Assembly: GCA_024709485.1 (NCBI GenBank)
Contig: JANJWO010000065.1
Location: 1 to 64,000, forward strand
Reading direction: 5' to 3'
From: Hydrogenophilaceae bacterium
Lineage (GTDB): Bacteria; Pseudomonadota; Gammaproteobacteria; Burkholderiales; Thiobacillaceae
Length of the DNA: 64,000 nt
Below are positions 9,996 to 18,393 of this stretch, one piece after another (the first letter of the stretch is position 1; each line of letters starts with the position of its first letter). The notes beneath the pieces were generated by a model. The model made no database searches, had not been told where the DNA came from, and was given only the letters and a program-made list of their open reading frames with translations. A program made the translations under genes and the position numbers.

Positions 9996-12900
9996 GTTTC
10001 ATTTCCTCACGCGGCTTGGCAGGAAACAGCCTGCGCACCACCACGAAGAACACCGGCACGAAGAAAAGCGCAAGCACGGTTGCGGTGAACATGCCGCCGA
10101 TGACGCCGGTGCCGACCGCATGGCGGCTGGCGGCGCCGGCGCCGCTGGAGATGGCGAGCGGCATCACGCCCAGCATGAAGGCGAAGCTGGTCATCAGGAT
10201 CGGGCGCAGGCGCATGCGGCAGGCTTCGAGCGTGGCCTCGATCAGGTCCTTGCCTTCCTCGAGCTGCTGGCGCGCGAATTCGATGATCAGAATGGCGTTC
10301 TTGGCCGAGAGGCCGATGATGGCGATCAGTCCGACCTTGAAGAACACGTCGTTGGGCAGATCGCGCACCAGCACTGACAGCACCGCGCCCAGCACGCCCA
10401 GCGGCACGGCCATGATCACCGAGGCGGGGACCGTCCAGCTTTCGTACAGCGCCGCCAGTGCGAGGAACACCACGAACAGCGACAGCGCGAACAGGATCGG
10501 CGCCTGCGCGCCGGCGAGGCGCTCCTCGAACGAGGTGCTCGACCATTCGAAGCCGAAGCCGGGCGGCAGCTTGGCCGCGATGTCTTCCATCGCCAGCATG
10601 GCGTCGCCGGTGGAATGCCCGGGCGCCGGGCCGCCGGCGATCTTCATCGAGGGGTTGCCGTTGTAGCGGTCGAGCTTGGGCAGGCCCACGATCCACTTGG
10701 GCGTGGCGACCTCGCCCAGCAGCACGATCTTGCCGACGCGGTTGCGCACCGGCAGCTTGAGCAGGTCCTCGGGCGTCTTGCGGAGGTCGGCATCGGCCTG
10801 CATCTGCACCTTGAGGATGCGCCCCGCGCGCACGAAATCGTTGATGTAGGCCACGCCGATCGCCGAGGCGAGGGCATCGTTGAGATCGGCCATGTCGATC
10901 TGCAGCGCCTGCGCCTTTTCGCGGTCGATGTCGAGGTAGATCTGCGGGCCCGGCTCCTGCCCTTCCGGCCGCACCCCGGCCAGGCGCGGATCCTGGCCCG
11001 CCATGCCCAGCACCATGTTGCGCACGTCGAGCAGCGCCTCGCGGCCCTGGCCGGTGCGGTCGAGCAGGCGGAAATCGAAGCCGCCGACCGCGCCCAGCTC
11101 GGGAATCGGCGGCGGGTTCACCGCGAACACCATGGCCTCCTTGATGCGCATGAAGTTGCCCATGGCGCGGCCGATGACGCTCTGGGCCGAGTGCGCGGCG
11201 CCCTTGCGCTCGTCCCAGTCCTTGAGGCGGGTGAAGACGAGCGCGGCGTTCTGGCCGCGGCCGAAGAAGGAGAAGCCGACCACGCCGATGACGCGCTCCA
11301 CTTCCGGCTGCTTCAGGTAGAACTGTTCCACCTGCGACAGCACTTCCACCGTGCGCTCCTGGGTGGCGCCGCCGGGCAGCTGCACCAGGGTGATGAAATA
11401 GCCCTGGTCCTCGTCCGGCAGGAAGCTGCCCGGCAGCTTGGTGAACAGCCAGCCGGTGGCGGCGACGATGGCGAGATAGATCACGAACCAGCGCCCGCTC
11501 CGGGCGAGGATGCGCCCGGTGAGGCTGCGGTAGTTGTGGGTGACCTTGCCGAAGAAGCGGTTGAACCAGCGCTTCTCGTCCTGGTCCTCGTGGCCGGGCT
11601 TCAACAGGGTGGCGCACATCGCCGGCGTGAGCGAGAGCGCCATCAGCACCGAGAACGCCATGGTCAGGATCAGGGTGGCGGCGAACTGGCGGTAGATCGC
11701 GCCGACCGAGCCGCCGAAGAACAGCATCGGCATGAACACCGCCGACAGCACCACCGAGATGCCGAGAATGGCGCCGAGGATCTGCTCCATGGCCTTGATC
11801 GTCGCCTGCAACGGCGGCAGGCGTTCCTCGCGCATGATGCGCTCGACGTTTTCCACCACCACGATGGCGTCGTCCACCAGCACGCCGATGGCGAGCACCA
11901 TGGCGAACAGCGTCAGCACGTTGATGGAGAAGCCGAAGGCGTAGAGGCAGGCGGTGGCGCCGGCCAGCGCCACCGGCACCACCACCGCCGGGATCAGGGT
12001 GGTGCGCCAGTGCCCGAGGAACACGAACATGACGATGAACACCAGGACCATCGCCTCGCCCAGGGTCTTCACCACCTCGAAGATGGAGATTTCGACGAAG
12101 CGCGAGGTGTCGTAGGGCACGGCCCAGTCGATGCCCTTGGGAAAGAAGCGGGCGAGATCGGTCATGCGTTGCTTGATCGCGGTCGCCACGTCGAGCGCAT
12201 TGGAGCCAGGCGCGACCCTGATGGCAATGGCGGCGATCGGCTGGCCGTTCATGCGCGCATAGCGTTCGTAGGTGTCGCCGCCCAGTTCCACGCGCGCCAC
12301 ATCCCTGATCTTGACCGTGGCGCCGTTGGGCAGGGCGCGCACCACCACGTTGCCGAATTCCTCCGGCGTGGAAAGCCGGCCGCGCGTCACGATCACCGCG
12401 TTCACCTGGGCGTCGGCGGCGGCCGGCGCCTGGTTCAGTTCGCCGGTGGCGAGCTGCACGTTCTGCGCCTGCAGGGCTTCCCTCACGTCGTCGGGCGTGA
12501 TGGCGTAGGCGGTGAGCTGTTCGGGCTTGAGCCAGATGCGCATGGAGTATTCGCTGCCGAACAGGATGGCCTCGCCCACGCCCGGCACGCGGCGCAGGTT
12601 GTCGAGCACGTTGGCCGCGGCGAAGCTGCCGAGGTCGATGGCGTTGCGCTTGCCGTCCGTGGAGTTGATGGCCACGAACATCAGGTAGTTGCGCTGCGGC
12701 TTGGTCACCGGCACGCCGATGCGGCGCACGTCCTCCGGCAGGCGCGACTCGACGCGCTTGTAGCGGTTCTGCGCCTCGACCGAGGCGATGTCCACGTTGG
12801 TGCCGGGCTCGAACGTGAGCGTCAAGGTGCCGGCGCCCAGCTCGGAAGAGGCCTCCATGTAGAGCAGGTGCTCGATGCCGTTCATCTCCTGCTCGATGAG

Positions 12901-13089
12901 CTTGACGACCGAGTCCTCCACCACCTGGGCGGAGGCGCCCGGATAGGTCACGTTGAAGGCGACCTGCGGCGGCGCCACTTGCGGATACTGCGCCACCGGC
13001 AGCTTTTTCAGCGCGATCGCGCCGATCAGCATGATCAGGATGGCGATGACCCACGCGAAGATGGGCCGATGTATGAAGAAACGCGCCAT
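9988..13089 (-). CDS. RND multidrug efflux pump, HAE1 family (AcrB/MexB-like)
   Basis: A 1033-residue inner-membrane drug/proton antiporter. It opens with the HAE1 start FFIHRPIFAWVIAILIML and has the paired aspartates of the proton relay in TM4 (LAIGVLVDDAIVVVENVERI). Two large periplasmic loops and twelve membrane segments are apparent. The C-terminal GGMFTATVLALFFVPVFFVV matches AcrB-type pumps. It sits between the adaptor gene (one base gap) and the channel gene (8-base overlap), so all three parts of a tripartite system are encoded together. Confidence 0.96.
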   Translation of the reverse strand: MARFFIHRPIFAWVIAILIMLIGAIALKKLPVAQYPQVAPPQVAFNVTYPGASAQVVEDSVVKLIEQEMNGIEHLLYMEASSELGAGTLTLTFEPGTNVDIASVEAQNRYKRVESRLPEDVRRIGVPVTKPQRNYLMFVAINSTDGKRNAIDLGSFAAANVLDNLRRVPGVGEAILFGSEYSMRIWLKPEQLTAYAITPDDVREALQAQNVQLATGELNQAPAAADAQVNAVIVTRGRLSTPEEFGNVVVRALPNGATVKIRDVARVELGGDTYERYARMNGQPIAAIAIRVAPGSNALDVATAIKQRMTDLARFFPKGIDWAVPYDTSRFVEISIFEVVKTLGEAMVLVFIVMFVFLGHWRTTLIPAVVVPVALAGATACLYAFGFSINVLTLFAMVLAIGVLVDDAIVVVENVERIMREERLPPLQATIKAMEQILGAILGISVVLSAVFMPMLFFGGSVGAIYRQFAATLILTMAFSVLMALSLTPAMCATLLKPGHEDQDEKRWFNRFFGKVTHNYRSLTGRILARSGRWFVIYLAIVAATGWLFTKLPGSFLPDEDQGYFITLVQLPGGATQERTVEVLSQVEQFYLKQPEVERVIGVVGFSFFGRGQNAALVFTRLKDWDERKGAAHSAQSVIGRAMGNFMRIKEAMVFAVNPPPIPELGAVGGFDFRLLDRTGQGREALLDVRNMVLGMAGQDPRLAGVRPEGQEPGPQIYLDIDREKAQALQIDMADLNDALASAIGVAYINDFVRAGRILKVQMQADADLRKTPEDLLKLPVRNRVGKIVLLGEVATPKWIVGLPKLDRYNGNPSMKIAGGPAPGHSTGDAMLAMEDIAAKLPPGFGFEWSSTSFEERLAGAQAPILFALSLFVVFLALAALYESWTVPASVIMAVPLGVLGAVLSVLVRDLPNDVFFKVGLIAIIGLSAKNAILIIEFARQQLEEGKDLIEATLEACRMRLRPILMTSFAFMLGVMPLAISSGAGAASRHAVGTGVIGGMFTATVLALFFVPVFFVVVRRLFPAKPREEMKHD

Positions 13090-13090
13090 G

Positions 13091-14188
13091 TCAGCCTGCC
13101 TGCTTCAGGGGAACGGGTTTCACCACCATGCCCGGGCGCGCTTTCTGGACGCCGACCACGATCAGGCTCTCGCCGCCGGCAAGCCCGTCCTCGACCACGA
13201 ACTGGTCGCCCGCCATGACGCCCAGCTTGACCGGGCGCGGCATCGCCTTGTTTTCGGGGCCGACCAGCATGACGAACTGGCCCTGCGCGCCGGACAGCAC
13301 GGCGCGCTGCGGCACGGTGATCACGTCCGGCGCCACCGCCTGGTCCTGGCGCACGCGCACGAAGGTGCCCGGCAGCAGCAGGCGCTGCGGGTTGGGGAAC
13401 TCGGCCTTCAGCGTGATGGCGCCGGTGCTGGGGTCCACGCTCATGTCGCTGAAGAACAGGCGGCCCTGGTGCGGGTAAGCCTGCCCGCTCTCCAGAATGA
13501 GTTGCACGCTGCGGCTGTCGGTGGCCTGCATTTTTCCGGCGGCCATGGCGCTCTTCATGCGCAGCACCTCGGCGTTGGGCTGGGTGAAGCGCACGTTGAC
13601 CGGATCCAGTTGCTCGATGGTGGCAAGCAGGGTGGCCTCACCGCGCCCGACCAGCGCGCCTTCGGTCACCTGCGCGCGGCCGATGCGCCCGGAGATGGGG
13701 GCCGGCACGGTGGTGTTTTCCAGGTCCAGCTCCGCGCGCGCGAGCAGGGCTTCGGCCTGCTTCAATTCGGCGCGGGCGATGTCGACTTCCTGCTGGGTCA
13801 CGGCCTTGATCGGCAGCAGCGATTCCACGCGCGAAAGCTTGAGGCGCTTCACGAACACATCGGCTTCCGCCGCCTTGGCCGCGGTGCGGTAGGTGCGGTT
13901 GTCGAGCTGGAACAGCGCCTGCCCGGCACGCACATCGCTGCCTTCCTTGAACAGGCGCTTTTCCACGATGCCCTCGACGCGGGCGCGCACCTCGGCGCTG
14001 CGCACGGCTTCGACGCGCCCGGGCAGTTCCGGGGTGAGCGTGGCTGCGCCGCGCGCGACCTGGATGACCTCGACTTCGGGCGGCGGCGCGGCGCCCATGC
14101 CGCCGCCGGGTCCGGCCGGCGGGTTCTTGTCGTTGGGGCCGCAGGCGGCAAACAGGGGCAATACGAGCAGCAGGGCAAGGCGTTTCAT
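13091..14188 (-). CDS. RND efflux periplasmic adaptor lipoprotein (AcrA/MexA-like)
   Basis: A 365-residue membrane-fusion protein. A lipoprotein signal (LLLVLPLFAACG, C16) anchors it to the inner membrane. The lipoyl/hairpin/barrel organisation is visible: RVEAVRSAEVRARVEGIVE, a helical hairpin around residues 85-140, then VPAPISGRIGRAQVTEGALV. I chose the ATG at 14188, which has AAAGGACAT upstream and overlaps the tetR stop (ATGA), rather than the longer frame from 14227. Confidence 0.95.
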   Translation of the reverse strand: MKRLALLLVLPLFAACGPNDKNPPAGPGGGMGAAPPPEVEVIQVARGAATLTPELPGRVEAVRSAEVRARVEGIVEKRLFKEGSDVRAGQALFQLDNRTYRTAAKAAEADVFVKRLKLSRVESLLPIKAVTQQEVDIARAELKQAEALLARAELDLENTTVPAPISGRIGRAQVTEGALVGRGEATLLATIEQLDPVNVRFTQPNAEVLRMKSAMAAGKMQATDSRSVQLILESGQAYPHQGRLFFSDMSVDPSTGAITLKAEFPNPQRLLLPGTFVRVRQDQAVAPDVITVPQRAVLSGAQGQFVMLVGPENKAMPRPVKLGVMAGDQFVVEDGLAGGESLIVVGVQKARPGMVVKPVPLKQAG

Positions 14189-14787
14189 TGCATGTCCTTT
14201 CCGGTGGAAAAAGCGCGCAGGAAGCACTCCACTGTCTGCGCGGTTTTCGCGGGTTTGAGCAAATCGGTTTGCAGATTGAGCAGGCCGCGCAGGCGGTCGG
14301 TATCCGCGAGCATGGCGGTGAACATCTCGGCGGCGAACTCGGGGTCGTCGCGGCGCAGCGCGCCGCGCTCCATGGCGCTGGCCAGGTAGGCGGCCAGGCG
14401 TTTGCGTGTCGTGAGCGGGCCCTGGCGGAAGAACTGCCTGGCCAGCTCCGGAAAGCGCGGCGCTTCCGCCGTCATGGTGCGGAACAGCGCGAGCCCTTCC
14501 GGCGAGAGCAGCTTCTCGCGGTAGGCGTTGCCGAAGGCCAGCAGGGTGGTGCGCACATCCGTATCGCCGTCCAGGGTGACCAGGATCGACTGGATGGCAT
14601 GCCGCACCACTTCCGCGAACAAGGCTTCCTTGCCGGGGAAATGGTTGTACAGGGTCTGCCGCGCCACCTGCGCGCGCTGGGCGATGCGGTCGATGCTGAC
14701 GCGATAGCCTTCATCGCGGAACACTTCGCAAGCGGCGTCCAGCAGGCGTTGGCGGGCATCCACTTGAGTTTCGGCTACGGTGCTCAT
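14185..14787 (-). CDS. TetR family transcriptional regulator
   Basis: A 200-residue regulator with a typical N-terminal TetR helix-turn-helix (RVSIDRIAQRAQVARQTLYN, about 28-47, followed by HFPGKEALF) and a C-terminal domain resembling the AefR/AcrR-type C domain. It is the first gene of the operon and overlaps the adaptor gene by four bases, so it probably represses its own operon and is released by pump substrates. The frame is open further upstream, but the ATG at 14787 is where family similarity starts. Confidence 0.93.
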   Translation of the reverse strand: MSTVAETQVDARQRLLDAACEVFRDEGYRVSIDRIAQRAQVARQTLYNHFPGKEALFAEVVRHAIQSILVTLDGDTDVRTTLLAFGNAYREKLLSPEGLALFRTMTAEAPRFPELARQFFRQGPLTTRKRLAAYLASAMERGALRRDDPEFAAEMFTAMLADTDRLRGLLNLQTDLLKPAKTAQTVECFLRAFSTGKDMQ

Positions 14788-14945
14788 GGCAGGGCGAACA
14801 GTGGGTAGACTGGCTAGTCTACTTTGCCGGCGCGCGCAACACAAGCGGGCGATTTGCGCCATCATTCCGCAATCTGGTGAAATGTCCGGGCCACGGCTAT
14901 AGCGATAGCTGGGGGGCGGAACGGGGATCTGGCGGAGACAGGGTG

Positions 14946-16082
14946 ATGCTGATTTTCCTGGGGGTGATGCTGCTGGTCTACGGGAGCATGCATTTCTACG
15001 CATTCAGCAAAGTGTGGTTCGCGTTCCCGCACTCGTGGACGCTGGCCGTGATGCTGGGCGCGGCGGGGGTCGCCCTCACCTGCCTGCCGCTGCTGCTCTG
15101 GTTCGTGGAAAGGCAGGGCTGGCATCGCGCGGCGCTCGCCGCCGCCTGGCTCAGTTATGGCTGGATGGCCTACCTGTTTCTGTTTCTGTGCATCGGCCTG
15201 GTGCACGATCTGGGGTTCATGCTGGCCAGGATGATGCATCTGGCCTGGCCGGTCAGCCCCATGGGGACGCTGCGCATCGTGGCGCTGTTCGCGCTGATCC
15301 TGTTGGCCTACGGTTTGCTCGAAGCGCGCCGGATTCGCATCGAACGAATCGATATCGTCACGCCGAAGCTCGCGTCCGGGCGCGTCACCCTCGCGCAGAT
15401 CTCCGATCTGCATCTGGGGATCATGCAGGGCGACGGTCTGCTCGACCGCATCCTGCCAAAATTGCAAGCGCTCAAGCCCGACATCGTCGTGGCGACGGGG
15501 GACATCGTCGACGGGCAGGGCGACAACTTCGAGGCGCTGGCCAAAAGATTCCAGTCAAACCGGCCGCCGCTCGGCGCCTGGGCCGTCACCGGCAACCACG
15601 AATACTATGCCGGGCTGGCGCATTCTCTGGGCTTCCTGCGCAACGCCGGCTTCACCGTGCTGCGCGGCGAGTCCGTGAAAGTGGGCGGCATCGTGCTGGT
15701 CGGGGTGGACGACCCCGCCGTAACGCAATCCATGCGGCAGGCCGATGCCCAAGAGGCCGGCGCGCTCGCCTCAGCCGGGCGGGAAGCCTTCGTCGTCCTG
15801 CTCAAGCACCAGCCGCGGGTGAACGAGGATTCGCGCTTCGACCTGCAGATATCGGGGCACATCCACGGCGGGCAGATCTATCCCTTCGTTTATTTCACGC
15901 GCATGACCTACAAGTTCCACACCGGCCTCACCGAGTTGGCCGACGGTAGAAAACTCTATGTCAGCCGCGGCGCCGGCACTTGGGGCCCGCCGGTGCGGCT
16001 GTTCGCGCCGCCCGAGATCGCGCTGATCACGATCAGCAGCGCAGCCGCCGGACACGAGGACGCAAAGCCGCCGGCTGAATGA
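14946..16082 (+). CDS. Membrane-anchored calcineurin-like metallophosphoesterase (YaeI-like)
   Basis: A 378-residue protein with four N-terminal membrane helices (to about residue 125) followed by a metallophosphoesterase domain with every metal-binding motif: ISDLHLG, ATGDIVDG, TGNHEYY, LLKHQPR and SGHIHGGQ. Such proteins include YaeI-type phosphodiesterases; the substrate here is unknown. The ATG at 14946 is preceded by GGAGACAGG. A decayed copy of its GHIHGGQ segment is present near 17.01 kb. Confidence 0.9.
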   Translation: MLIFLGVMLLVYGSMHFYAFSKVWFAFPHSWTLAVMLGAAGVALTCLPLLLWFVERQGWHRAALAAAWLSYGWMAYLFLFLCIGLVHDLGFMLARMMHLAWPVSPMGTLRIVALFALILLAYGLLEARRIRIERIDIVTPKLASGRVTLAQISDLHLGIMQGDGLLDRILPKLQALKPDIVVATGDIVDGQGDNFEALAKRFQSNRPPLGAWAVTGNHEYYAGLAHSLGFLRNAGFTVLRGESVKVGGIVLVGVDDPAVTQSMRQADAQEAGALASAGREAFVVLLKHQPRVNEDSRFDLQISGHIHGGQIYPFVYFTRMTYKFHTGLTELADGRKLYVSRGAGTWGPPVRLFAPPEIALITISSAAAGHEDAKPPAE

Positions 16083-16149
16083 ATCGCGAGACAGCGGGCC
16101 CAGGCGTGCCGTGCCGGCATTCCCCGGCCGGCCTTTCCAGGATTTGTTA

Positions 16150-16167
16150 TATTAGTGAAGTCTAATA
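16150..16167. promoter_or_regulatory. Inverted repeat TATTAG-N6-CTAATA upstream of the DUF3050 gene
   Basis: A perfect 6-bp inverted repeat with a six-base spacer (TATTAGTGAAGTCTAATA), 18 bases before the DUF3050 ATG and just ahead of its GAAAGG ribosome site. The AT-rich position in an otherwise GC-rich gap suggests an operator or a promoter -10 region. The layout resembles operators of dimeric winged-helix repressors (ArsR family), but no such regulator is encoded nearby. Confidence 0.4.
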
Positions 16168-16185
16168 AAAATTTCTGAAAGGCTT

Positions 16186-17001
16186 ATGCCCATGGCACAG
16201 GCATTCAACGCGAAAGTGGTTGCCGCACTCGACGATGAACTCAACAGCCACCCGCTCTACGGCGCGATCCAGACCGTGGACCAGCTGCGTGTGTTCATGG
16301 CCCACCATGTTTATTCCGTGTGGGACTTCATGTCGCTGCTGAAGTACCTGCAATTACGCCTGGCGCCGGCATCGGTGCCGTGGAAACCGCACGCCAGCGC
16401 GGATGTGCGCTTCTTCATCAACCAGATCGTGCTGGGCGAAGAGTCCGACGAGGGACTGCCCGATGCGGACGGCAAGCCGACCCATGTGAGCCATTTCGAG
16501 CTCTATTGCGAGGCCATGCGCGAAATCGGCGCCGATCCTGCCGGGGCGATAGATTTTTCCGACAGGGCCTGGGCGCGCGGCATCGACAGCGCGCTGGCTG
16601 CCGGCATCGCGCCTCCGGCGGCGCAGCAGTTCATGCAGGCGACGTTCGGCTTCCTCGCCACCGACAAGCCGCACGTCGTGGCCGCGGCGTTCGCGCTGGG
16701 CCGCGAACACATCATTCCGGAAATGTTCCGTGCGCTGCTGGCGCGTATGCATGTCACCGAGAAGGATGCGCCCGCTTTTCACTACTACCTGAAGCGGCAT
16801 GTCCATCTCGACGAGGACTTCCATGCGCCGCTGGCCTTGAAGATGCTGAACGAGCTGATTGGCGGCGATCCCGTAAAGCTGCGCGAGGCCGAGGAAGCGG
16901 CCGTGGCCGCCGTCGAGGCCAGGATCCGGTTCTGGGACGGGGTGCTCGCAGGCTTGCAAGAGGGGAGCCGTTCGTCCGCTCGACTCGCCGGACGCGGGTA
17001 A
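16186..17001 (+). CDS. DUF3050 family protein (haem-oxygenase-like fold)
   Basis: A 271-residue soluble protein that I assign to DUF3050, a helical family related in fold to haem oxygenase/TenA-like proteins. Characteristic segments are LNSHPLYGAIQTVDQLRVFM near the start, HHVYSVWDFMSLLKYLQ, and the late HYYLKRHVHLDEDFHAPLAL, whose histidines and acidic residues could bind a metal pair. No substrate is known. The ATG at 16186 follows GAAAGG. The last dozen residues (GSRSSARLAGRG) run beyond the usual family end into sequence next to a metallophosphoesterase scar. Confidence 0.82.
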   Translation: MPMAQAFNAKVVAALDDELNSHPLYGAIQTVDQLRVFMAHHVYSVWDFMSLLKYLQLRLAPASVPWKPHASADVRFFINQIVLGEESDEGLPDADGKPTHVSHFELYCEAMREIGADPAGAIDFSDRAWARGIDSALAAGIAPPAAQQFMQATFGFLATDKPHVVAAAFALGREHIIPEMFRALLARMHVTEKDAPAFHYYLKRHVHLDEDFHAPLALKMLNELIGGDPVKLREAEEAAVAAVEARIRFWDGVLAGLQEGSRSSARLAGRG

Positions 17002-17009
17002 ATGAAGCT

Positions 17010-17067
17010 TCGCCATTCGGCCTGCAGATATCGGGGCGCGCCCGCGGCGGGCCAAGCTTTCCCGCAG
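17010..17067 (+). pseudogene. Decayed fragment of a metallophosphoesterase (GHIHGGQ region)
   Basis: Bases 17010-17067 match 15831-15888 inside the upstream metallophosphoesterase gene at about 44 of 58 positions, including an unbroken CCTGCAGATATCGGGGC. Read in the same frame it gives LQISGRARGGPSFP where the intact gene gives LQISGHIHGGQIYP, so both metal-binding histidines are changed to arginine. No longer open frame surrounds it. It is best read as the leftover of a duplicated or second metallophosphoesterase gene. Confidence 0.6.
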
Positions 17068-17075
17068 GGCGCCAG

Positions 17076-18269
17076 CTAGCGCACCGAGCGGTACACGCCG
17101 CTTCTTGTCTGCTTGCTGAGCACCAGCTGCCAGAGCTGGCCCTGGCGCGAGCGGAAGAAGCCGGCGCAGGACATCAGATAATATTTCCACATGCGGTAGA
17201 AGCGCTGGCCGTATTTGGCTTCCAGCCGCGGCCAGGCCTGGTTGAAGTTGCGCCACCAGGCCATGAGGGTGAGATCGTAATCCTGGCCGAAATTGTGCCA
17301 ATCCTCGATCAGGAAACGGTTCTCCAGCGTCGTGGCGATTTCCTTGGCGGAAGGCAGTTTGCCGTTGGGGAAAATGTATTTGTCTATCCAGGCATCGGTC
17401 TTGGGCGTGGTGCTGGAACTGCCGATGGTGTGCAGCAGGAACAGGCCGTCGTCCTTGAGCGAGCGGTGCACGGTGTCGAAATAGGTCTCGTAGTTCTTCG
17501 GGCCGACATGTTCGAACATGTCGACCGACACGACCTTGTCGAACTTGTCGTTGAGGTCGCGGTAATCCATCAGCTCGATGGCCACCGGCAGGCCGGCGCA
17601 GCGCTGCTGCGCGAGCTTCTGCTGCTCCTTCGAAACGGTGATGCCGACCACGTCGACGCCGTAGCGTTCGGCGGCAAAGCGCGCCAGCCCGCCCCAGCCG
17701 CAGCCGATTTCGAGCAGGCGTTCGCCGGGCTTGAGCTCGAGCTTGCGGCAGATGAGGTCGAGCTTGTTGCGCTGCGCCTCGGCGAGGTCGGCGGCCTTGT
17801 GCCAATAGGCGCAGGAGTAGCTCATGCTGGGGTCGAGCATGGCCTCGAACACGTCGTTGCCGATGTCGTAGTGCTGTTCGCCGACCTGGAACGCGCGCCG
17901 GCTGGACTGCAGATTGAACAGGCTGTGGCGCAGGATCTCCCCCATCAGGCGCAGCTTGGAGGCGTAATCGATTTTCTCCTCGGCCTTGCTGCTCAACAGC
18001 CGCTGGAACAGCAGGTCCAGCCGTTCGCATTCCCACATGCCGTCCATGTAGGCCTCGCCGAACCCGAGCGAACCCTTGGTCAGCAAACGCTGATACAGAT
18101 CATTGTCCAGTACGTGAACATCCCAGGGGGCGCTGCCGTTGATCACGACCCCCGCTTCCAATGCGATGTCGCGGATGACCGCAGGCGCATCGGTCTGTTC
18201 CGGCGCATGGCTCTCGGATTGAAGTGGAAGCATTTCTTCTTTCTGCATGGTCTTGGCCGCCCTGTCCAA
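17076..18269 (-). CDS. cfa: Cyclopropane-fatty-acyl-phospholipid synthase
   Basis: Transfers a methylene group from S-adenosylmethionine to unsaturated acyl chains of membrane phospholipids. The 397-residue protein has the SAM-binding loop EIGCGWGGLA (187-196), the substrate-site block EQHYDIGNDVFEAMLDPSMS (131-150) and the C-terminal YYLMSCAGFFR containing the conserved cysteine. It has the length of E. coli Cfa. An ATG at 18248 is an alternative start. It is transcribed alone, divergently from the AEC carrier. Confidence 0.96.
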   Translation of the reverse strand: MDRAAKTMQKEEMLPLQSESHAPEQTDAPAVIRDIALEAGVVINGSAPWDVHVLDNDLYQRLLTKGSLGFGEAYMDGMWECERLDLLFQRLLSSKAEEKIDYASKLRLMGEILRHSLFNLQSSRRAFQVGEQHYDIGNDVFEAMLDPSMSYSCAYWHKAADLAEAQRNKLDLICRKLELKPGERLLEIGCGWGGLARFAAERYGVDVVGITVSKEQQKLAQQRCAGLPVAIELMDYRDLNDKFDKVVSVDMFEHVGPKNYETYFDTVHRSLKDDGLFLLHTIGSSSTTPKTDAWIDKYIFPNGKLPSAKEIATTLENRFLIEDWHNFGQDYDLTLMAWWRNFNQAWPRLEAKYGQRFYRMWKYYLMSCAGFFRSRQGQLWQLVLSKQTRSGVYRSVR

Positions 18270-18393
18270 TTATCGAGGGCGCCAGATTAGATATTTATTA
18301 AATATTTAACAAACGATATTTTTGTGACGTATATATCGAATATATCGATACAATCTTGGCCGACCCGGCGTGGTCGTTGTATACAATCGTCCG
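18270..18393. promoter_or_regulatory. AT-rich divergent promoter region between cfa and the AEC carrier
   Basis: This 124-base gap is far richer in A and T than its surroundings. It contains two direct TATATCGA copies nine bases apart (18332-18339 and 18341-18348) and the palindrome TATCGATA (18343-18350). A plausible promoter for the AEC gene is TTGGCC (18356-18361) with TATACA (18380-18385), an 18-base spacer, which would place transcription start almost at the ATG. These are sequence resemblances only. Confidence 0.4.

Noticed and set aside
10615..13218. 867-codon plus-strand frame opposite the first RND pump
   Set aside because: Rich in His, Gly and Asp as expected from reverse reading of the pump gene; no ribosome site or domain.
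14788..15003. Longer TetR protein starting at 15003
   Set aside because: The extra 72 residues overlap the divergent metallophosphoesterase gene and precede the normal family start.
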